Positions 1-10,310 of a stretch of 64,000 nt of DNA are shown here, in pieces. The notes below the pieces were generated by a model. That model was given only the letters and a program-made list of their open reading frames with translations, was not told the origin of the DNA and did not search any database. Source of the stretch: Pseudomonas benzenivorans (GTDB lineage: Bacteria; Pseudomonadota; Gammaproteobacteria; Pseudomonadales; Pseudomonadaceae). How positions within the stretch are numbered: position 1 is the stretch's first letter; the number at the start of each line of letters is the position of its first letter. Location: contig NZ_CP073346.1 of the NCBI RefSeq assembly GCF_024397895.1, positions 62,001 to 126,000 of the forward strand, written 5' to 3'. A program made the position numbers and the translations under genes.

Positions 1-1546
<1,546 letters not shown>

Positions 1547-1557
1547 GTGCGCTTCCT

Positions 1558-1627
1558 GTAGGGTGCGCCGTGCGCACCGTTGCCCTTGTACCGGTGCGCA
1601 CAGCCTGGGCGGCCCAGCGCACCCTAC
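1558..1627. repeat. About 70-bp intergenic element bounded by an 11-bp inverted repeat
   Basis: GTAGGGTGCGC at 1558-1568 is repeated inverted as GCGCACCCTAC at 1617-1627, so the RNA could fold into a long hairpin. It fills the liuA-liuB gap. A second copy with the same ends lies at 11466-11537. This pattern fits a dispersed REP-like or small non-autonomous element; no function is shown. Confidence 0.6.
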
Positions 1628-1630
1628 GGA

Positions 1631-2794
1631 TCACTTGGTTTCGTTGAACAGCTCGCGGCCAATCAGCATGCGCCTGATCTCGCTGGTGCCGGCGCCGATC
1701 TCGTAGAGCTTGGCATCACGCAGCAGGCGGCCGGTGGGGAACTCGTTGATGTAGCCATTGCCGCCGAGGATCTGGATCGCCTCCAGGGCCATCTGGGTGG
1801 CGCGTTCGGCGCTGTAGAGAATCACCCCGGCGGCGTCCTTGCGGGTGGTCTCGCCGCGGTCGCAGGCCTGGGCCACGGCATAGAGGTAGGCACGGCTGGC
1901 GTTGAGCTGGGTGTACATGTCGGCGACCTTGCCCTGGATCAGCTGGAACTCGCCGATGCTCTGGCCGAACTGCTTGCGGTCGTGGATATAGGGCAGCACC
2001 GCGTCCAGGCAGGCCTGCATGATGCCGACCGGGCCGCCGGCCAGCACCACGCGCTCGTAGTCCAGGCCGCTCATCAGCACCTTCACGCCGCCGTTCTCCA
2101 CGCCGAGGATGTTCTCCTCCGGCACCTCGACGTCATCGAAGAACAGCTCGCAGGTGTTGGAGCCGCGCATGCCCAGCTTGTCGAACTTGCTGCCGCGGGA
2201 AAAACCCTTCCAGTCGCGCTCGACGATGAACGCGGTTATGCCGTGGGCGCCCTTGTCCAGGTCGGTCTTGGCGTAGATCACATAGGTGTCGGCGTCCGGA
2301 CCGTTGGTGATCCAGGTCTTGCTGCCGTTGAGCACGAAACGGTCGCCACGGCGCTCGGCGCGCAGCTTCATCGACACCACGTCGGAGCCGGCATTGGGCT
2401 CGCTCATGGCCAGGGCGCCGACATGCTCGCCGCTGATCAGCTTGGGCAGGTACTTGGCCTTCTGCTCGGCCGTGCCGTTGCGGTTGATCTGGTTGACGCA
2501 CAGGTTGGAGTGGGCGCCGTAGGACAGCCCGACCGAGGCCGAGGCGCGGCTGATCTCCTCGATGGCCACCACGTGGGCCAGGTAGCCGAGACCGGCACCG
2601 CCGTATTCCTCGGACACGGTGACCCCGAGCAGCCCCATGTCGCCGAACTTCTTCCACATGTCGACGGGGAACAGGTTGTCGCTGTCGATGGCGGCGGCGC
2701 GTGGCGCCAGCTCGGCGGCGACGAAGGCCTGGACCTGCTCGCGCAGCATGTCGATGGTTTCGCCGAGGGCGAAGTTGAGGGACGGATAGCTCAT
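1631..2794 (-). CDS. liuA: Isovaleryl-CoA dehydrogenase
   Basis: FAD flavoprotein that oxidises isovaleryl-CoA to 3-methylcrotonyl-CoA, passing electrons to ETF; first committed step of the liu pathway. The 387 residues start [19 protein letters not shown] and show the acyl-CoA dehydrogenase N-terminal helical domain, the beta-domain signature [14 protein letters not shown], and the C-terminal [28 protein letters not shown] region split by the usual helices. The stretch [12 protein letters not shown] holds the Glu position characteristic of isovaleryl-CoA dehydrogenases (family knowledge); in other subfamilies the catalytic Glu sits near the C terminus, where this protein has IGAGTSE. AGGTGG lies 5 bases before the ATG. 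It follows liuR by 29 bp and precedes liuB. Confidence 0.93.
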   Translation of the reverse strand: MSYPSLNFALGETIDMLREQVQAFVAAELAPRAAAIDSDNLFPVDMWKKFGDMGLLGVTVSEEYGGAGLGYLAHVVAIEEISRASASVGLSYGAHSNLCVNQINRNGTAEQKAKYLPKLISGEHVGALAMSEPNAGSDVVSMKLRAERRGDRFVLNGSKTWITNGPDADTYVIYAKTDLDKGAHGITAFIVERDWKGFSRGSKFDKLGMRGSNTCELFFDDVEVPEENILGVENGGVKVLMSGLDYERVVLAGGPVGIMQACLDAVLPYIHDRKQFGQSIGEFQLIQGKVADMYTQLNASRAYLYAVAQACDRGETTRKDAAGVILYSAERATQMALEAIQILGGNGYINEFPTGRLLRDAKLYEIGAGTSEIRRMLIGRELFNETK

Positions 2795-2823
2795 GGTTCC
2801 ACCTGTAATTGTTCGATTTAAGT

Positions 2824-3222
2824 TCAGGAGTTAACGCTTTGTTTTTTATCGATTTCGGTTAGGGCGATCTGGCAGCGCTCTTCGGCTGTATCCAATTCCA
2901 GCTGCATCTGTTGAATGTCCAGCAATTGCTGTTGCAGCTGGGCACGGCGCTCGCTGATCTTGCCCATGAAGGTTTCCAGCTGCTTGCGATTGCCGTGGCC
3001 CGGGTCGTACAACTCGATCAGTTCCTTGCACTCGGCCAGGGAGAAGCCGATGCGCTTGCCGCGCAGGATCAGCTTGAGGGTGACCTTGTCCTTGGCGCTG
3101 TAGATGCGCTCCTGGCCGCGCCGCTCGGGGCTGAGCATGCCTTGCTCCTCGTAGAAGCGAATGGCGCGGGTGGTGATGTCCAGCTCGCGGGCCAGGTCGG
3201 AAATGCTGTAGGGCGCAGGCAT
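2824..3222 (-). CDS. liuR: MerR-family transcriptional regulator LiuR
   Basis: Regulator of branched-chain amino acid catabolic genes in Pseudomonas and relatives. The 132 residues show a MerR winged helix-turn-helix at residues 5-45 ([26 protein letters not shown]) and then a long dimerisation coiled coil (residues about 75-125, rich in Gln, Leu and Glu). The ATG at 3222 (MPAPYS) is preferred over an upstream in-frame ATG at 3273 because it starts at the conserved MerR N terminus and leaves the palindrome at 3246-3259 in the untranslated leader. It heads the liuR-liuA-liuB unit, so autoregulation through that palindrome is likely. The effector is not visible in the sequence. Confidence 0.88.
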   Translation of the reverse strand: MPAPYSISDLARELDITTRAIRFYEEQGMLSPERRGQERIYSAKDKVTLKLILRGKRIGFSLAECKELIELYDPGHGNRKQLETFMGKISERRAQLQQQLLDIQQMQLELDTAEERCQIALTEIDKKQSVNS

Positions 3223-3244
3223 GGGAGGGTCTCGCTGATTTACC

Positions 3245-3261
3245 TTTACGTTAACGTAAGC
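3245..3261 (-). promoter_or_regulatory. LiuR-like operator in the liuR leader
   Basis: The plus strand reads TTTACGTTAACGTAAGC, of which TTACGTTAACGTAA (3246-3259) is a perfect 14-bp palindrome, 24 bp ahead of the liuR ATG. A TTGACT hexamer on the minus strand at 3282-3277 could be a -35 element upstream of it. MerR regulators bind palindromes between -35 and -10, and a related sequence precedes the catabolic operon at 8265. The assignment to LiuR is inference. Confidence 0.6.
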
Positions 3262-3497
3262 CTGCGCGCGCATTAAGTCAACGCCTGCGTCTTCCCGGTG
3301 CCGGAATGTGCAGATTCTTGAACGTCCCGATCTAAAGTCTTTTAGAACAGATAGTTAAGGATTATTGCTGACGTAATACCTGATGGATCACGTCGGGTCA
3401 GCTGCCTGTTGGGGCTGGCCGAAGGTGCGGTCGCGGAAGGGCGCCGGCGGCGATGAGGACAGGACTTGAGGGTCCACGCTTTGCGAGCAGATAGCGC

Positions 3498-3520
3498 CTG
3501 CCGGGCGGTTCGCCCGGCAG
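3498..3520. terminator. Perfect 10-bp stem-loop downstream of subtilase 1, possible terminator
   Basis: CTGCCGGGCG, loop GTT, CGCCCGGCAG lies 22 bp past the stop of the minus-strand protease gene. There is no clear U tract on either strand, so it may be a weak or factor-dependent terminator or an RNA 3'-end stabiliser. Confidence 0.45.
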
Positions 3521-3541
3521 CGCAAGAGGGGCTTGAAGACG

Positions 3542-5257
3542 TTAGTAGCGCGCCACCAGGCTAGCGCCCGAGTAGCTGGCGTAGCCACTGACCGCCACGT
3601 GGTAGGTGCCGGCTTGCGGGTTGTTGAAGGTGCAGCTCTCGTTGTTGTTGCGGCGTCTCGGGCGGCAATCGAAGCTGCTGGTGGTCGGCGCCGCGCCGAA
3701 GCGCACATAGAGATCGGCATTCCCGGAGCCGCCGGACAGGGTGAAGACCAGGCTGCTGACGCCGGCCGGCACGGTGATGGTGTAGCGCTTCATCGAGCGC
3801 TTGGCGCCGGACAGCCCGGTGATCGGCGTACCGTTGAACAGGGTGTCGTTGTTGACCACCGGCGGCCCTGCCTGAACGTCGATGGCGGCCCGTGCATCGA
3901 CCAGGCCGCTGCCGCAGCCTTCGGCGCAGGCGATCGGCAATGCCCGGGCGCTGCTCTTGAGGTTGCTTTCCACCTGTGCCGGCAGTTGCGGGGAAGCCGC
4001 CTGCATCAGTGCCACCACGCCGGCAACATGCGGTGCGGCCATTGAGGTGCCGTTGTAGTAGGCGTAGGTGGGGCTGGCGGGTGTGGTCGAACCGCTGTTG
4101 AGGGGCGACAGGATGCCCGCGCCGGGTGCGGCGATATCCACCACCGAACCGTAGTTGGAGAAGCTGGCGCGACCGCCGCTGCGGGTGGTGGCGGCGACGG
4201 TGATGACGTTGTTGCAGTTGGCCGGGGTGAAGTTGGCCGCGTTGCTATTGCTGTTGCCTGCCGCCACCACCACGGTGGTGCCGCGGCTGACCGCACTGTT
4301 GATGGCATTCTGCGTGGTCAGGCTGCAGCTGCCGGTGCCGCCCAGGCTCATGTTGATGACCTGGGCCGGGGTAGTGGTCGACGGAATGCCGCTGACCACG
4401 CCGCCGGAGGCCCAGATGATGCCGTCGGCGATGTCCGAGGTATAGCCGCCACAGGTACCCAGCACGCGCACCGGCATGATCTTGGCGTTGTAAGCAACGC
4501 CCGCCACCCCTTCCGTATTGTTGGTCAGGGCCGCCACGGTGCCGGCGACGTGGGTGCCGTGCCAGCTGGAGCTGCGTGGCGTGCCGCACTGGCCGCTGGT
4601 CCAGTCGCCGGGATCGCTCGGGTCGGCGTCCCGGCCGCCGCCGTCGTTGGCGACCGTGGGGTCGGCGATCATGTCGTAACCGGCCACCAGGTTGCCGTTC
4701 AGGTCCGGGTGGTTGGTGATCCCGGTGTCGAGCACGGCGACTACTGCGCCGCTGCCGGTGGAGCGATCCCAGGCGGTGGGCAGGTTGATCCCGCCGGTGG
4801 GCTCGTAGTAGTGCCACTGCTCGTTGTAGCGCGAGTCGTTCGGGACGTATGCCGGCTGCAACAAGGCGTCGACCTCGACGTACTCGACGCTGGGGTTAGC
4901 CGCCAGCTCCAGCAGCAGGGCGCTGGCCTCGGCGCGATCGAGCTTGCGGGCAGCCTTGATCACGTCGGCCCCCACCGAGGTGCGCCGCAGGTGGCGAACA
5001 GACAGGCCGCGGCGCTGCCCGGCCTGGTTCAGTGCCTGGCTACGCATGCTGCTGCTGGCCTGTTCGCGGCTGCCGCTGCGGTACTTGACGATGAAGCGGT
5101 CGTAGCTCTTGCCGTCCTTGAGCATGCTGGTGTTGATGTGTGCCGCGCCGCTTTCGGGCGCCGCCAAGGCAGTGGGTGCCGCGATTGCCAGTGCGCAGGC
5201 GGTTGCCAGGGCACTGGTGCGCAAGAATTGATTGATACACGTATGAATGGAAGACAC
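3542..5257 (-). CDS. Secreted subtilisin-like serine protease (S8) with I9 propeptide and PPC domain, copy 1
   Basis: Extracellular protease made as a pre-pro-enzyme. A signal peptide spans residues 1-33 (ALATACALAIAAPTALAA), an I9-type inhibitor propeptide about 50-132 (YDRFIVKYR to VEYVEVD), and the S8 catalytic domain about 140-460 with Asp177 (AVLDTGI), His233 (HGTHVAGT), oxyanion Asn335 (AAGN) and Ser405 (NGTSMAAPH). A C-terminal PPC-like beta domain (about 475-571; ADLYVRFG and GTYHVAVSGY) is usually cleaved off. The GTG at 5257, with GGGGGT 7 bases before it, is chosen as start because it gives 571 residues, exactly the length of the neighbouring paralogue, which also starts with GTG. 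A longer ATG start at 5380 would bury the signal peptide. The paralogue is upstream at 5786-7501. Confidence 0.93.
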   Translation of the reverse strand: MSSIHTCINQFLRTSALATACALAIAAPTALAAPESGAAHINTSMLKDGKSYDRFIVKYRSGSREQASSSMRSQALNQAGQRRGLSVRHLRRTSVGADVIKAARKLDRAEASALLLELAANPSVEYVEVDALLQPAYVPNDSRYNEQWHYYEPTGGINLPTAWDRSTGSGAVVAVLDTGITNHPDLNGNLVAGYDMIADPTVANDGGGRDADPSDPGDWTSGQCGTPRSSSWHGTHVAGTVAALTNNTEGVAGVAYNAKIMPVRVLGTCGGYTSDIADGIIWASGGVVSGIPSTTTPAQVINMSLGGTGSCSLTTQNAINSAVSRGTTVVVAAGNSNSNAANFTPANCNNVITVAATTRSGGRASFSNYGSVVDIAAPGAGILSPLNSGSTTPASPTYAYYNGTSMAAPHVAGVVALMQAASPQLPAQVESNLKSSARALPIACAEGCGSGLVDARAAIDVQAGPPVVNNDTLFNGTPITGLSGAKRSMKRYTITVPAGVSSLVFTLSGGSGNADLYVRFGAAPTTSSFDCRPRRRNNNESCTFNNPQAGTYHVAVSGYASYSGASLVARY

Positions 5258-5738
5258 TGGTGCAACCCCCGTCGATATGGATTCACAGCCGCATTCAGCG
5301 GCCGGGCTAAAGGGAACTACTGCAGAGTGCATCCGGCGCTTGCAGGGGTGCCCGGCTCGCCGAAAGGCGAGGCCAGGCATTGGCGAAATCGAGAGGTCCT
5401 GTTCCTAACTAACGGACTGCGCATCCTTGTGCGGGCGCGGCGCCCTTGGGGACAGCGCGGTCCTTCCACGTCGCGCACCTAGAACCCTGTCGCCATGGCT
5501 CAAGGTGCGGCGTTGCCTGCGCGTCGGGCATTGACCCGGGCGTGCGATGGCGGACGCGCGGACTATGGAATTGCTCTGGCTATCGGCATAGCGACGTTTT
5601 TCTGGACTGCGACTGCCTTCACATTGCGACAGACGGGCGCTGACCAACGGCAGTGAAGGGCTTCGGGAGTGCAGACGAGCGGCAGCTGGCATCTGACCAA
5701 GCTCGCTGTACGAAGACAGGAACAGAATGTGGAGGCCG
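5258..5738. other. Upstream region of subtilase 1, no gene seen
   Basis: No credible coding frame is visible in these 480 bp. The region contains a block at 5413-5444 that is nearly repeated upstream of the paralogous protease (7672-7705), and a small GCTCGCC/GGCGAG hairpin near 5356-5373. It probably holds the promoter of subtilase 1; no convincing -35/-10 pair was picked. Confidence 0.5.
5413..5444 (-). promoter_or_regulatory. Conserved upstream block shared by the two protease genes (copy 1)
   Basis: The plus strand begins CGGACTGCGCATCCTTGTGC and ends GCGGCGCC; the block upstream of subtilase 2 is the same with a few substitutions and two extra bases. The central GCGCA-TCCT-TGTGC is an imperfect inverted repeat. 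It lies about 155 bp before the GTG. It could be a regulator site or simply residual homology from the duplication. Confidence 0.4.
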
Positions 5739-5767
5739 AAAAAAGCCCCTACCGATAAGGCAGGGGC
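5739..5767 (-). terminator. Intrinsic terminator of subtilase 2
   Basis: Read on the minus strand, GCCCCT, an 11-base loop and AGGGGC are followed directly by six Ts. It begins 18 bp after the stop of the gene at 5786, so the two protease genes are separate transcription units unless there is readthrough. Confidence 0.85.
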
Positions 5768-5785
5768 AAAGGTCGCCGTCGGTTG

Positions 5786-7501
5786 CTAGTGGCGGGCCAC
5801 CAGGCTGACTCCGGAATAGCTGGAATAGCCGCGCACCATCACGTGATAGGTACCAGCCTGCGGACTGGCAAAGGTGCAGGTCTCATTATTGCCGTTGCGG
5901 TAGGGCCGGCAGTCGTAGCTACCCGTGGTGGGGACCGAGCCGAAACGCACATAGAGATCGGCGTCGCCGCTGCCACCGGAGAGGGTGACGGTCAGACTGC
6001 TGACGCCGGCCGGCACCGTGATGCTATAGGCCTTGGTCGAGCCCTTGCTGCCGGACAGGCCAGTGACCGGTTGACCATTGAACAGGTTGTCCTGGTTGAC
6101 CGGTGGGCTGCCGAGCTGCGCATCGACTGCCGCGCGGGCGTCGACCAGGCCGGTGCCACAGCCACCCGAGCAGGTGCCGGGCAGCGCCCGGGCGGTGCTC
6201 TTCAGGTTGCTCTCCACCTGCGCCGGGGTCTTCAAGGCCGCCGCCTGCATCAATGCCACTACACCGGCGATGTGTGGTGCGGCCATGGAGGTGCCGTTGT
6301 AGGCCGCATAGCTTGGGCTTGCCGGTGTGGTGGTGCCGCTGTTGAGGGTCGAGAGAATCCCCGAGCCGGGCGCGGCCAGGTCAACCACCGAACCGTAGTT
6401 GGAGAAGCTCGAGCGCGACCCGCTGCGGGTGGTGGCCGCGACCGTGATGACGTTGTTGCAGTTGGCTGGGTTGAAGTTGTTGGCATCGGCATTGCTGTTG
6501 CCTGCCGCCACCACCACGGTGGTGCCGCGGCCGACGGCGCTGTTGATGGCGTTCTGCGTGGTCATGCTGCAGCTGCCGCCGCCGCCCAGGCTCATGTTGA
6601 TCACTTTGGCCGGCGTGCTGGTGGTCGGCACGCCGCTGACGCTGCCGCCGGAGGCCCAGATGATGCCGTCGGCGATATCCGAGGTATAGCCGCCACAGGT
6701 GCCAAGGACACGAACCGGCATGATCTTGGCGTTGAAGGCCACCCCGGCCACGCCTTCGGTATTGTTGGTCACAGCGGCCACGGTGCCGGCGACGTGGGTA
6801 CCGTGCCAGCTCGAGTCACTGGGTTCGTCGCACTGGCCGGTGGTCCAGTCGCCCGGGTCGGAGGGGTCGGCATCGCGGCCATTGCCATCATTGGCGACCT
6901 GGGTATCGGATATCAGGTCGTATCCAGCGATCACATTGGCATTCAGGTCCGGATGGCTGGTGATGCCGGTGTCCAGCACCGCCACCACCACGCCGTTGCC
7001 GGTGGAGCGGTCCCAGGCCGTTGGCGCGTTGATCCCGGCGGTGGCCTCGTAGTAGTGCCACTGCTCGTTGTAGCGCGAGTCGTTCGGCGTGTAGACCGGC
7101 TTGAGCAGGGCATCCACCTCGACGTACTCGACATTCGGGTTGGCCGCGATCTGCTGCATCAGCGCCTCGGCCCCGGCGCGGTCGAGCTTGCGTGCCGACT
7201 TGATGACATCGGCGCCGACGGCGGTACGCCGCAGGTGGCCGACGCCCAGGCCCTGCAGCATCCCGGCCTGGTTCAGCGCCTGGGCACGCATGCTGCTGCT
7301 GGCCAGTTCGCTGCTGCCGGCGCGGTACTTGACGATGAATCGGTCGTAGGTCTTGCCTTCCTTGAGCGTGCTGGTGTTGATGCGTGCGGCACCGATGTCC
7401 GGTGCGGCGAAGGTCATGGGTGCTGCCATCACCAATGCGCAGGCGGTAGCCAGTGCATGGTTGCGCAGTGCACGGGTAGTGCGAGTGCGGATAGAAGTCA
7501 C
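5786..7501 (-). CDS. Secreted subtilisin-like serine protease (S8) with I9 propeptide and PPC domain, copy 2
   Basis: Paralogue of the gene at 3542-5257 and the same length (571 residues), aligning without net gaps. The signal peptide ends near residue 33 (ALVMAAPMTFAA), and the propeptide contains YDRFIVKYRAGSSE. Catalytic Asp177, His233, oxyanion Asn335 and Ser405 sit at the same positions, followed by the PPC-like domain (ADLYVRFG, CRPYRNGNNETCTF). The GTG start is preceded by AGGGGAT. The copies diverge most in the signal peptide and in the insert after the catalytic Asp (TGQCDEPSDSS here, SGQCGTPRSSS in copy 1), which could alter specificity. Expected to be exported by Sec and then cross the outer membrane by a route not encoded here. 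Confidence 0.93.
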   Translation of the reverse strand: MTSIRTRTTRALRNHALATACALVMAAPMTFAAPDIGAARINTSTLKEGKTYDRFIVKYRAGSSELASSSMRAQALNQAGMLQGLGVGHLRRTAVGADVIKSARKLDRAGAEALMQQIAANPNVEYVEVDALLKPVYTPNDSRYNEQWHYYEATAGINAPTAWDRSTGNGVVVAVLDTGITSHPDLNANVIAGYDLISDTQVANDGNGRDADPSDPGDWTTGQCDEPSDSSWHGTHVAGTVAAVTNNTEGVAGVAFNAKIMPVRVLGTCGGYTSDIADGIIWASGGSVSGVPTTSTPAKVINMSLGGGGSCSMTTQNAINSAVGRGTTVVVAAGNSNADANNFNPANCNNVITVAATTRSGSRSSFSNYGSVVDLAAPGSGILSTLNSGTTTPASPSYAAYNGTSMAAPHIAGVVALMQAAALKTPAQVESNLKSTARALPGTCSGGCGTGLVDARAAVDAQLGSPPVNQDNLFNGQPVTGLSGSKGSTKAYSITVPAGVSSLTVTLSGGSGDADLYVRFGSVPTTGSYDCRPYRNGNNETCTFASPQAGTYHVMVRGYSSYSGVSLVARH

Positions 7502-7671
7502 GAGTGTGTATCCCCTGTATTAGGTGGGTAACGAGCGCGCGGATTACGCCCTCGTTGGCCTGACTGATAGAGGGATGCTCTGCAGGGCGCTTGTGGCGCC
7601 TGCGGAGGTCACCTGGAGCGGCCGACGCCGCTGCCAGATGCTCGCGAATGCGCGGGGCCTTGCCCCGTCTG

Positions 7672-7705
7672 CGGACTGCACATCCCTGTGTAGGATCGCG
7701 GCGCC
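7672..7705 (-). promoter_or_regulatory. Conserved upstream block shared by the two protease genes (copy 2)
   Basis: Begins CGGACTGCACATCCCTGTGT and ends GCGGCGCC, matching 5413-5444. It contains the inverted repeat CACA-TCCC-TGTG and lies about 170 bp before the GTG of subtilase 2, a spacing close to that of copy 1. Confidence 0.4.
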
Positions 7706-7813
7706 ATAGCGCTGCGAAGCTCTTCTACTTCCTTGTGCCTATGGGGTGTCCTGCCGCAGTGCCCGGAGTCTCCGGCCTCGCCTGATCACCCCGCCTTGAG
7801 GCGGGTTGCAGTG

Positions 7814-7830
7814 AAAAGCCGGGGGCTTTT
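7814..7830. terminator. Terminator-like hairpin without an obvious parent gene
   Basis: AAAAGCC, loop GGG, GGCTTTT gives a short symmetrical stem with four Ts on both strands. No coding gene ends nearby on the plus strand. It may end an unseen small RNA or be a remnant. Confidence 0.35.
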
Positions 7831-7980
7831 GAGCACCATGGTCCCATTTGCGTCGGTCAGCATAGCCGGGATTTTCCAGAGCGCTAATGCAGGCGTGCAG
7901 GTGTTGGATGCGGTAGGCAGAAATTCACGGCGGCCTGGCGCATTCAATCAACAGACCACTGGACAGTCAGTCGCAATAAC

Positions 7981-8003
7981 TTTACGTTAACGTCAACGTA
8001 AGC
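7981..8003 (+). promoter_or_regulatory. LiuR-like operator upstream of the SDR-thiolase-dehydrogenase operon
   Basis: TTACGTT (7982-7988) and AACGTAA (7995-8001) form a perfect inverted repeat around AACGTC. The first 13 bases (TTTACGTTAACGT) and the last 9 (AACGTAAGC) also occur in the liuR leader palindrome. This suggests that LiuR controls both catabolic units. Confidence 0.55.
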
Positions 8004-8264
8004 ATGGGCAATGCCTGAACTGCCCTCTTCGTGGCCCTGTCGGCGATGCTACGAGGGTGTTACAGGAACAATGCCCGTGGGCTCAGGACCCGGATGGTTG
8101 GCCATAACCATGGGCACACCCTTCGGCACCAACGTGGCACGGCTCGCCGAGTGCGGAGCCCCGGCGTGACGGGACAGCGGCGAGGGCAGTCAGGCGCTTG
8201 CTCCTGCACAACCCGGAGATGACCTGGGCCCAGGCCACCGCCCACTGAATCAGGAGTCGCAACT

Positions 8265-9032
8265 ATGCGTATCGAAGACCGAGTGTTTCTATTGACCGGC
8301 GCCAGCTCCGGCCTGGGTCTGGCCAGCGCCCGCGCGCTGGTCGGGGCGGGAGGCAAGGTGCTGCTCGCCGACATCAATGCCGAAGCAGGCGCGGCCCGTG
8401 TCGAGGAACTGGGCGCCCGTGCGCGCTTCGTGCACACCGACATCACCCGCGAGGAGGACGGCCGCCGAGCCGTAGCCGCCGCCCTGGAAGCCTTCGGCGG
8501 GCTTCACGGGCTGGTCAATTGCGCGGGTGTCGCCCCGGCGGAGAAAGTCCTGGGGCGTCACGGCGCCCATGGTCTGGAGAGCTTCAGTCGGGTGGTCCAG
8601 GTCAACCTGGTGGGCAGCTTCAACATGCTGCGCCTGGCCGCCGAGGCCATGGCCCGGGGCGAAGCGAACGAGGAGGGCGAGCGCGGGGTGATCGTCAATA
8701 CCGCCTCGGTTGCCGCCTTCGACGGCCAGATGGGCCAGGCTGCCTATGCGGCTTCCAAGGGCGGGGTGGCCGCCATGACCCTGCCGGCGGCGCGGGACCT
8801 GGCGCGCTCGGGCATCCGCGTGATGTGCATCGCCCCGGGTATCTTCGAGACGCCGATGATGGCCGGCATGCCCCAGGAGGTGCGCGATTCCCTGGCCGCC
8901 AACGTGCCGTTCCCGCCCCGCCTGGGTCGCCCGGACGAATATGCCGCCCTGGTGCGGCACATCATCGAGAACCCCATGCTCAACGGCGAGGTCATCCGCC
9001 TGGATGGCGCCCTGCGCATGGCCGCCAAATAA
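8265..9032 (+). CDS. SDR-family 3-hydroxyacyl-CoA dehydrogenase (3-hydroxy-2-methylbutyryl-CoA dehydrogenase type)
   Basis: Probable NAD-dependent dehydrogenase for a 3-hydroxyacyl-CoA intermediate. The 255 residues have the nucleotide-binding TGASSGLG at 11-18, LVNCAGV for the NNAG position, and an intact active site ([11 protein letters not shown], then YAASKGG). The C-terminal [14 protein letters not shown] and [14 protein letters not shown] are typical of the HSD17B10/type II hydroxyacyl-CoA dehydrogenase group. AGGAG lies 9 bases before the ATG. It is the first gene of an operon with a thiolase and an acyl-CoA dehydrogenase, which together fit the isoleucine (2-methylbutyryl-CoA) branch. 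No enoyl-CoA hydratase is present in this operon. The substrate is inferred from context. Confidence 0.82.
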   Translation: MRIEDRVFLLTGASSGLGLASARALVGAGGKVLLADINAEAGAARVEELGARARFVHTDITREEDGRRAVAAALEAFGGLHGLVNCAGVAPAEKVLGRHGAHGLESFSRVVQVNLVGSFNMLRLAAEAMARGEANEEGERGVIVNTASVAAFDGQMGQAAYAASKGGVAAMTLPAARDLARSGIRVMCIAPGIFETPMMAGMPQEVRDSLAANVPFPPRLGRPDEYAALVRHIIENPMLNGEVIRLDGALRMAAK

Positions 9033-9102
9033 CGTTGTCAAAACTATGGGCAGCGCGGATTCCATCCGGGCTGCCCGGAATCGGCTTATGAGGTACAGCG
9101 AC

Positions 9103-10296
9103 ATGAACATGCACTCCGATCCGGTGGTAATCGTCAGCGCCGCACGCACGCCCATGGGCGGCTTCCTCGGCGACCTCAAGGAAGTCACCGCCGCCGAGCT
9201 GGGCGCCGCGGCCATTCGCGCCACCCTGGAGCGCGCCGGCCTGGCCGCCGACGCGGTGGACGAGGTGCTCATGGGCTGCGTGCTGCAGGCCGGCCAGGGC
9301 CAGGCGCCGGCGCGTCAGGCGGCCCTTGGCGCAGGCCTGGACCAGGGCACCGTGTGCTCGACGGTGAACAAGATGTGCGGCTCGGGCATGAAGGCGGCGA
9401 TGCTGGGCCACGACCTGCTGCTCGCCGGCAGCGCCGAGGTGGTGATCGCCGGCGGCATGGAGAGCATGTCGAACGCCCCCTACCTGCTGGAGCGGGCGCG
9501 CAGCGGCTACCGCATGGGCCACGGCAAGGCGCTCGACCACATGTTCCTCGACGGCCTGGAGGACGCCTACGACAAGGGCCGGCTGATGGGCACCTTCGCC
9601 GAAGATTGCGCCGAGGCTTACAGCTTCAGCCGCGAGCAGCAGGACGCCTTCGCCATCGCCTCCCTGACCCGCGCCCAGAGCGCCATGGACGACGGGCGCT
9701 TCAAGGACGAGATCGTTGCGCTCGAGGCCAAGGTCGGGCGCGAGCGGCGCCTGATCGGCAGCGACGAGCAGCCGCCGAAGGCGCGCCTGGACAAGATTCC
9801 CACCCTCAAGCCGGCGTTCCGCGAAGGCGGCACGGTGACTGCGGCCAATGCCAGTTCGATCTCCGACGGCGCGGCGGCGCTGCTGCTGATGCGCCTGTCC
9901 GCAGCCGAGAAGCGTGGCCTCACGCCGCTGGCGGCGATCCGCGGCCACGCCTCCTTCGCCCATGCGCCGAACCTGTTCGCCACCGCCCCGGTCGGTGCCC
10001 TGCAGCGTCTGATGGCCCGCACCGGCTGGAGCCTGAACCAGGTCGACCTGTTCGAGATCAACGAAGCCTTCGCCGTGGTGCCGATGGCCGCCATGCGTGA
10101 CCTGGACATCGGCCACGACAGGCTCAACGTGCACGGCGGCGCCTGCGCCCTCGGCCACCCGATCGGTGCCTCCGGGGCGCGGGTGCTGGTGACCCTGCTC
10201 AGCGCCCTGCGCCAGCACGACCTCAAGCGCGGCGTGGCTTCGCTGTGCATCGGCGGTGGCGAAGCCACGGCCATGGCCATCGAATTGCTGAACTGA
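9103..10296 (+). CDS. Thiolase (acetyl-CoA C-acyltransferase)
   Basis: Cleaves a 3-ketoacyl-CoA with CoA; here probably 2-methylacetoacetyl-CoA to acetyl-CoA and propionyl-CoA, by context. The 397 residues begin [21 protein letters not shown]. The acylated Cys is Cys92 (NKMCGSGMK), and the [15 protein letters not shown] and [11 protein letters not shown] blocks supply the remaining active-site elements. The usual CIGGGMG signature is altered to CIGGGEA. GAGG lies 9 bases before the ATG at 9103; an in-frame ATG 15 bases upstream is less likely. The gene follows the SDR by 70 bp. Confidence 0.9.
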   Translation: MNMHSDPVVIVSAARTPMGGFLGDLKEVTAAELGAAAIRATLERAGLAADAVDEVLMGCVLQAGQGQAPARQAALGAGLDQGTVCSTVNKMCGSGMKAAMLGHDLLLAGSAEVVIAGGMESMSNAPYLLERARSGYRMGHGKALDHMFLDGLEDAYDKGRLMGTFAEDCAEAYSFSREQQDAFAIASLTRAQSAMDDGRFKDEIVALEAKVGRERRLIGSDEQPPKARLDKIPTLKPAFREGGTVTAANASSISDGAAALLLMRLSAAEKRGLTPLAAIRGHASFAHAPNLFATAPVGALQRLMARTGWSLNQVDLFEINEAFAVVPMAAMRDLDIGHDRLNVHGGACALGHPIGASGARVLVTLLSALRQHDLKRGVASLCIGGGEATAMAIELLN

Positions 10297-10310
10297 ACCG
10301 GGAGAAGTCC

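Larger units (their letters stand above)
7502..8264. other. Intergenic region between protease 2 and the SDR operon
   Basis: These 763 bp hold no convincing gene. They contain the second copy of the protease upstream block (7672-7705), two small hairpins at 7790-7805 (CCCGCC/GGCGGG) and 7814-7830, and a LiuR-like site at 7981-8003. The last 260 bp form a long leader before the SDR start. Confidence 0.5.

Noticed and set aside
3542..5380. Longer version of subtilase 1 starting at ATG 5380
   Set aside because: The extra 41 residues precede the signal peptide, and the GTG at 5257 gives exactly the paralogue's length and has a good ribosome-binding site.
7706..7713. TAGCGCTG near the protease 2 leader as a GntR operator
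   Set aside because: Only the 7-base core matches, without the flanking TGA/CA seen at the two gluconate sites.
7733..7990. 85-codon plus-strand frame in the protease-SDR gap
   Set aside because: No ribosome-binding site, no recognisable domain, and it runs into the LiuR-like operator.
8941..9102. Extended N terminus for the thiolase
   Set aside because: It would overlap the SDR gene and lacks thiolase features; ATG 9103 starts at the family's usual N terminus with a good ribosome-binding site.
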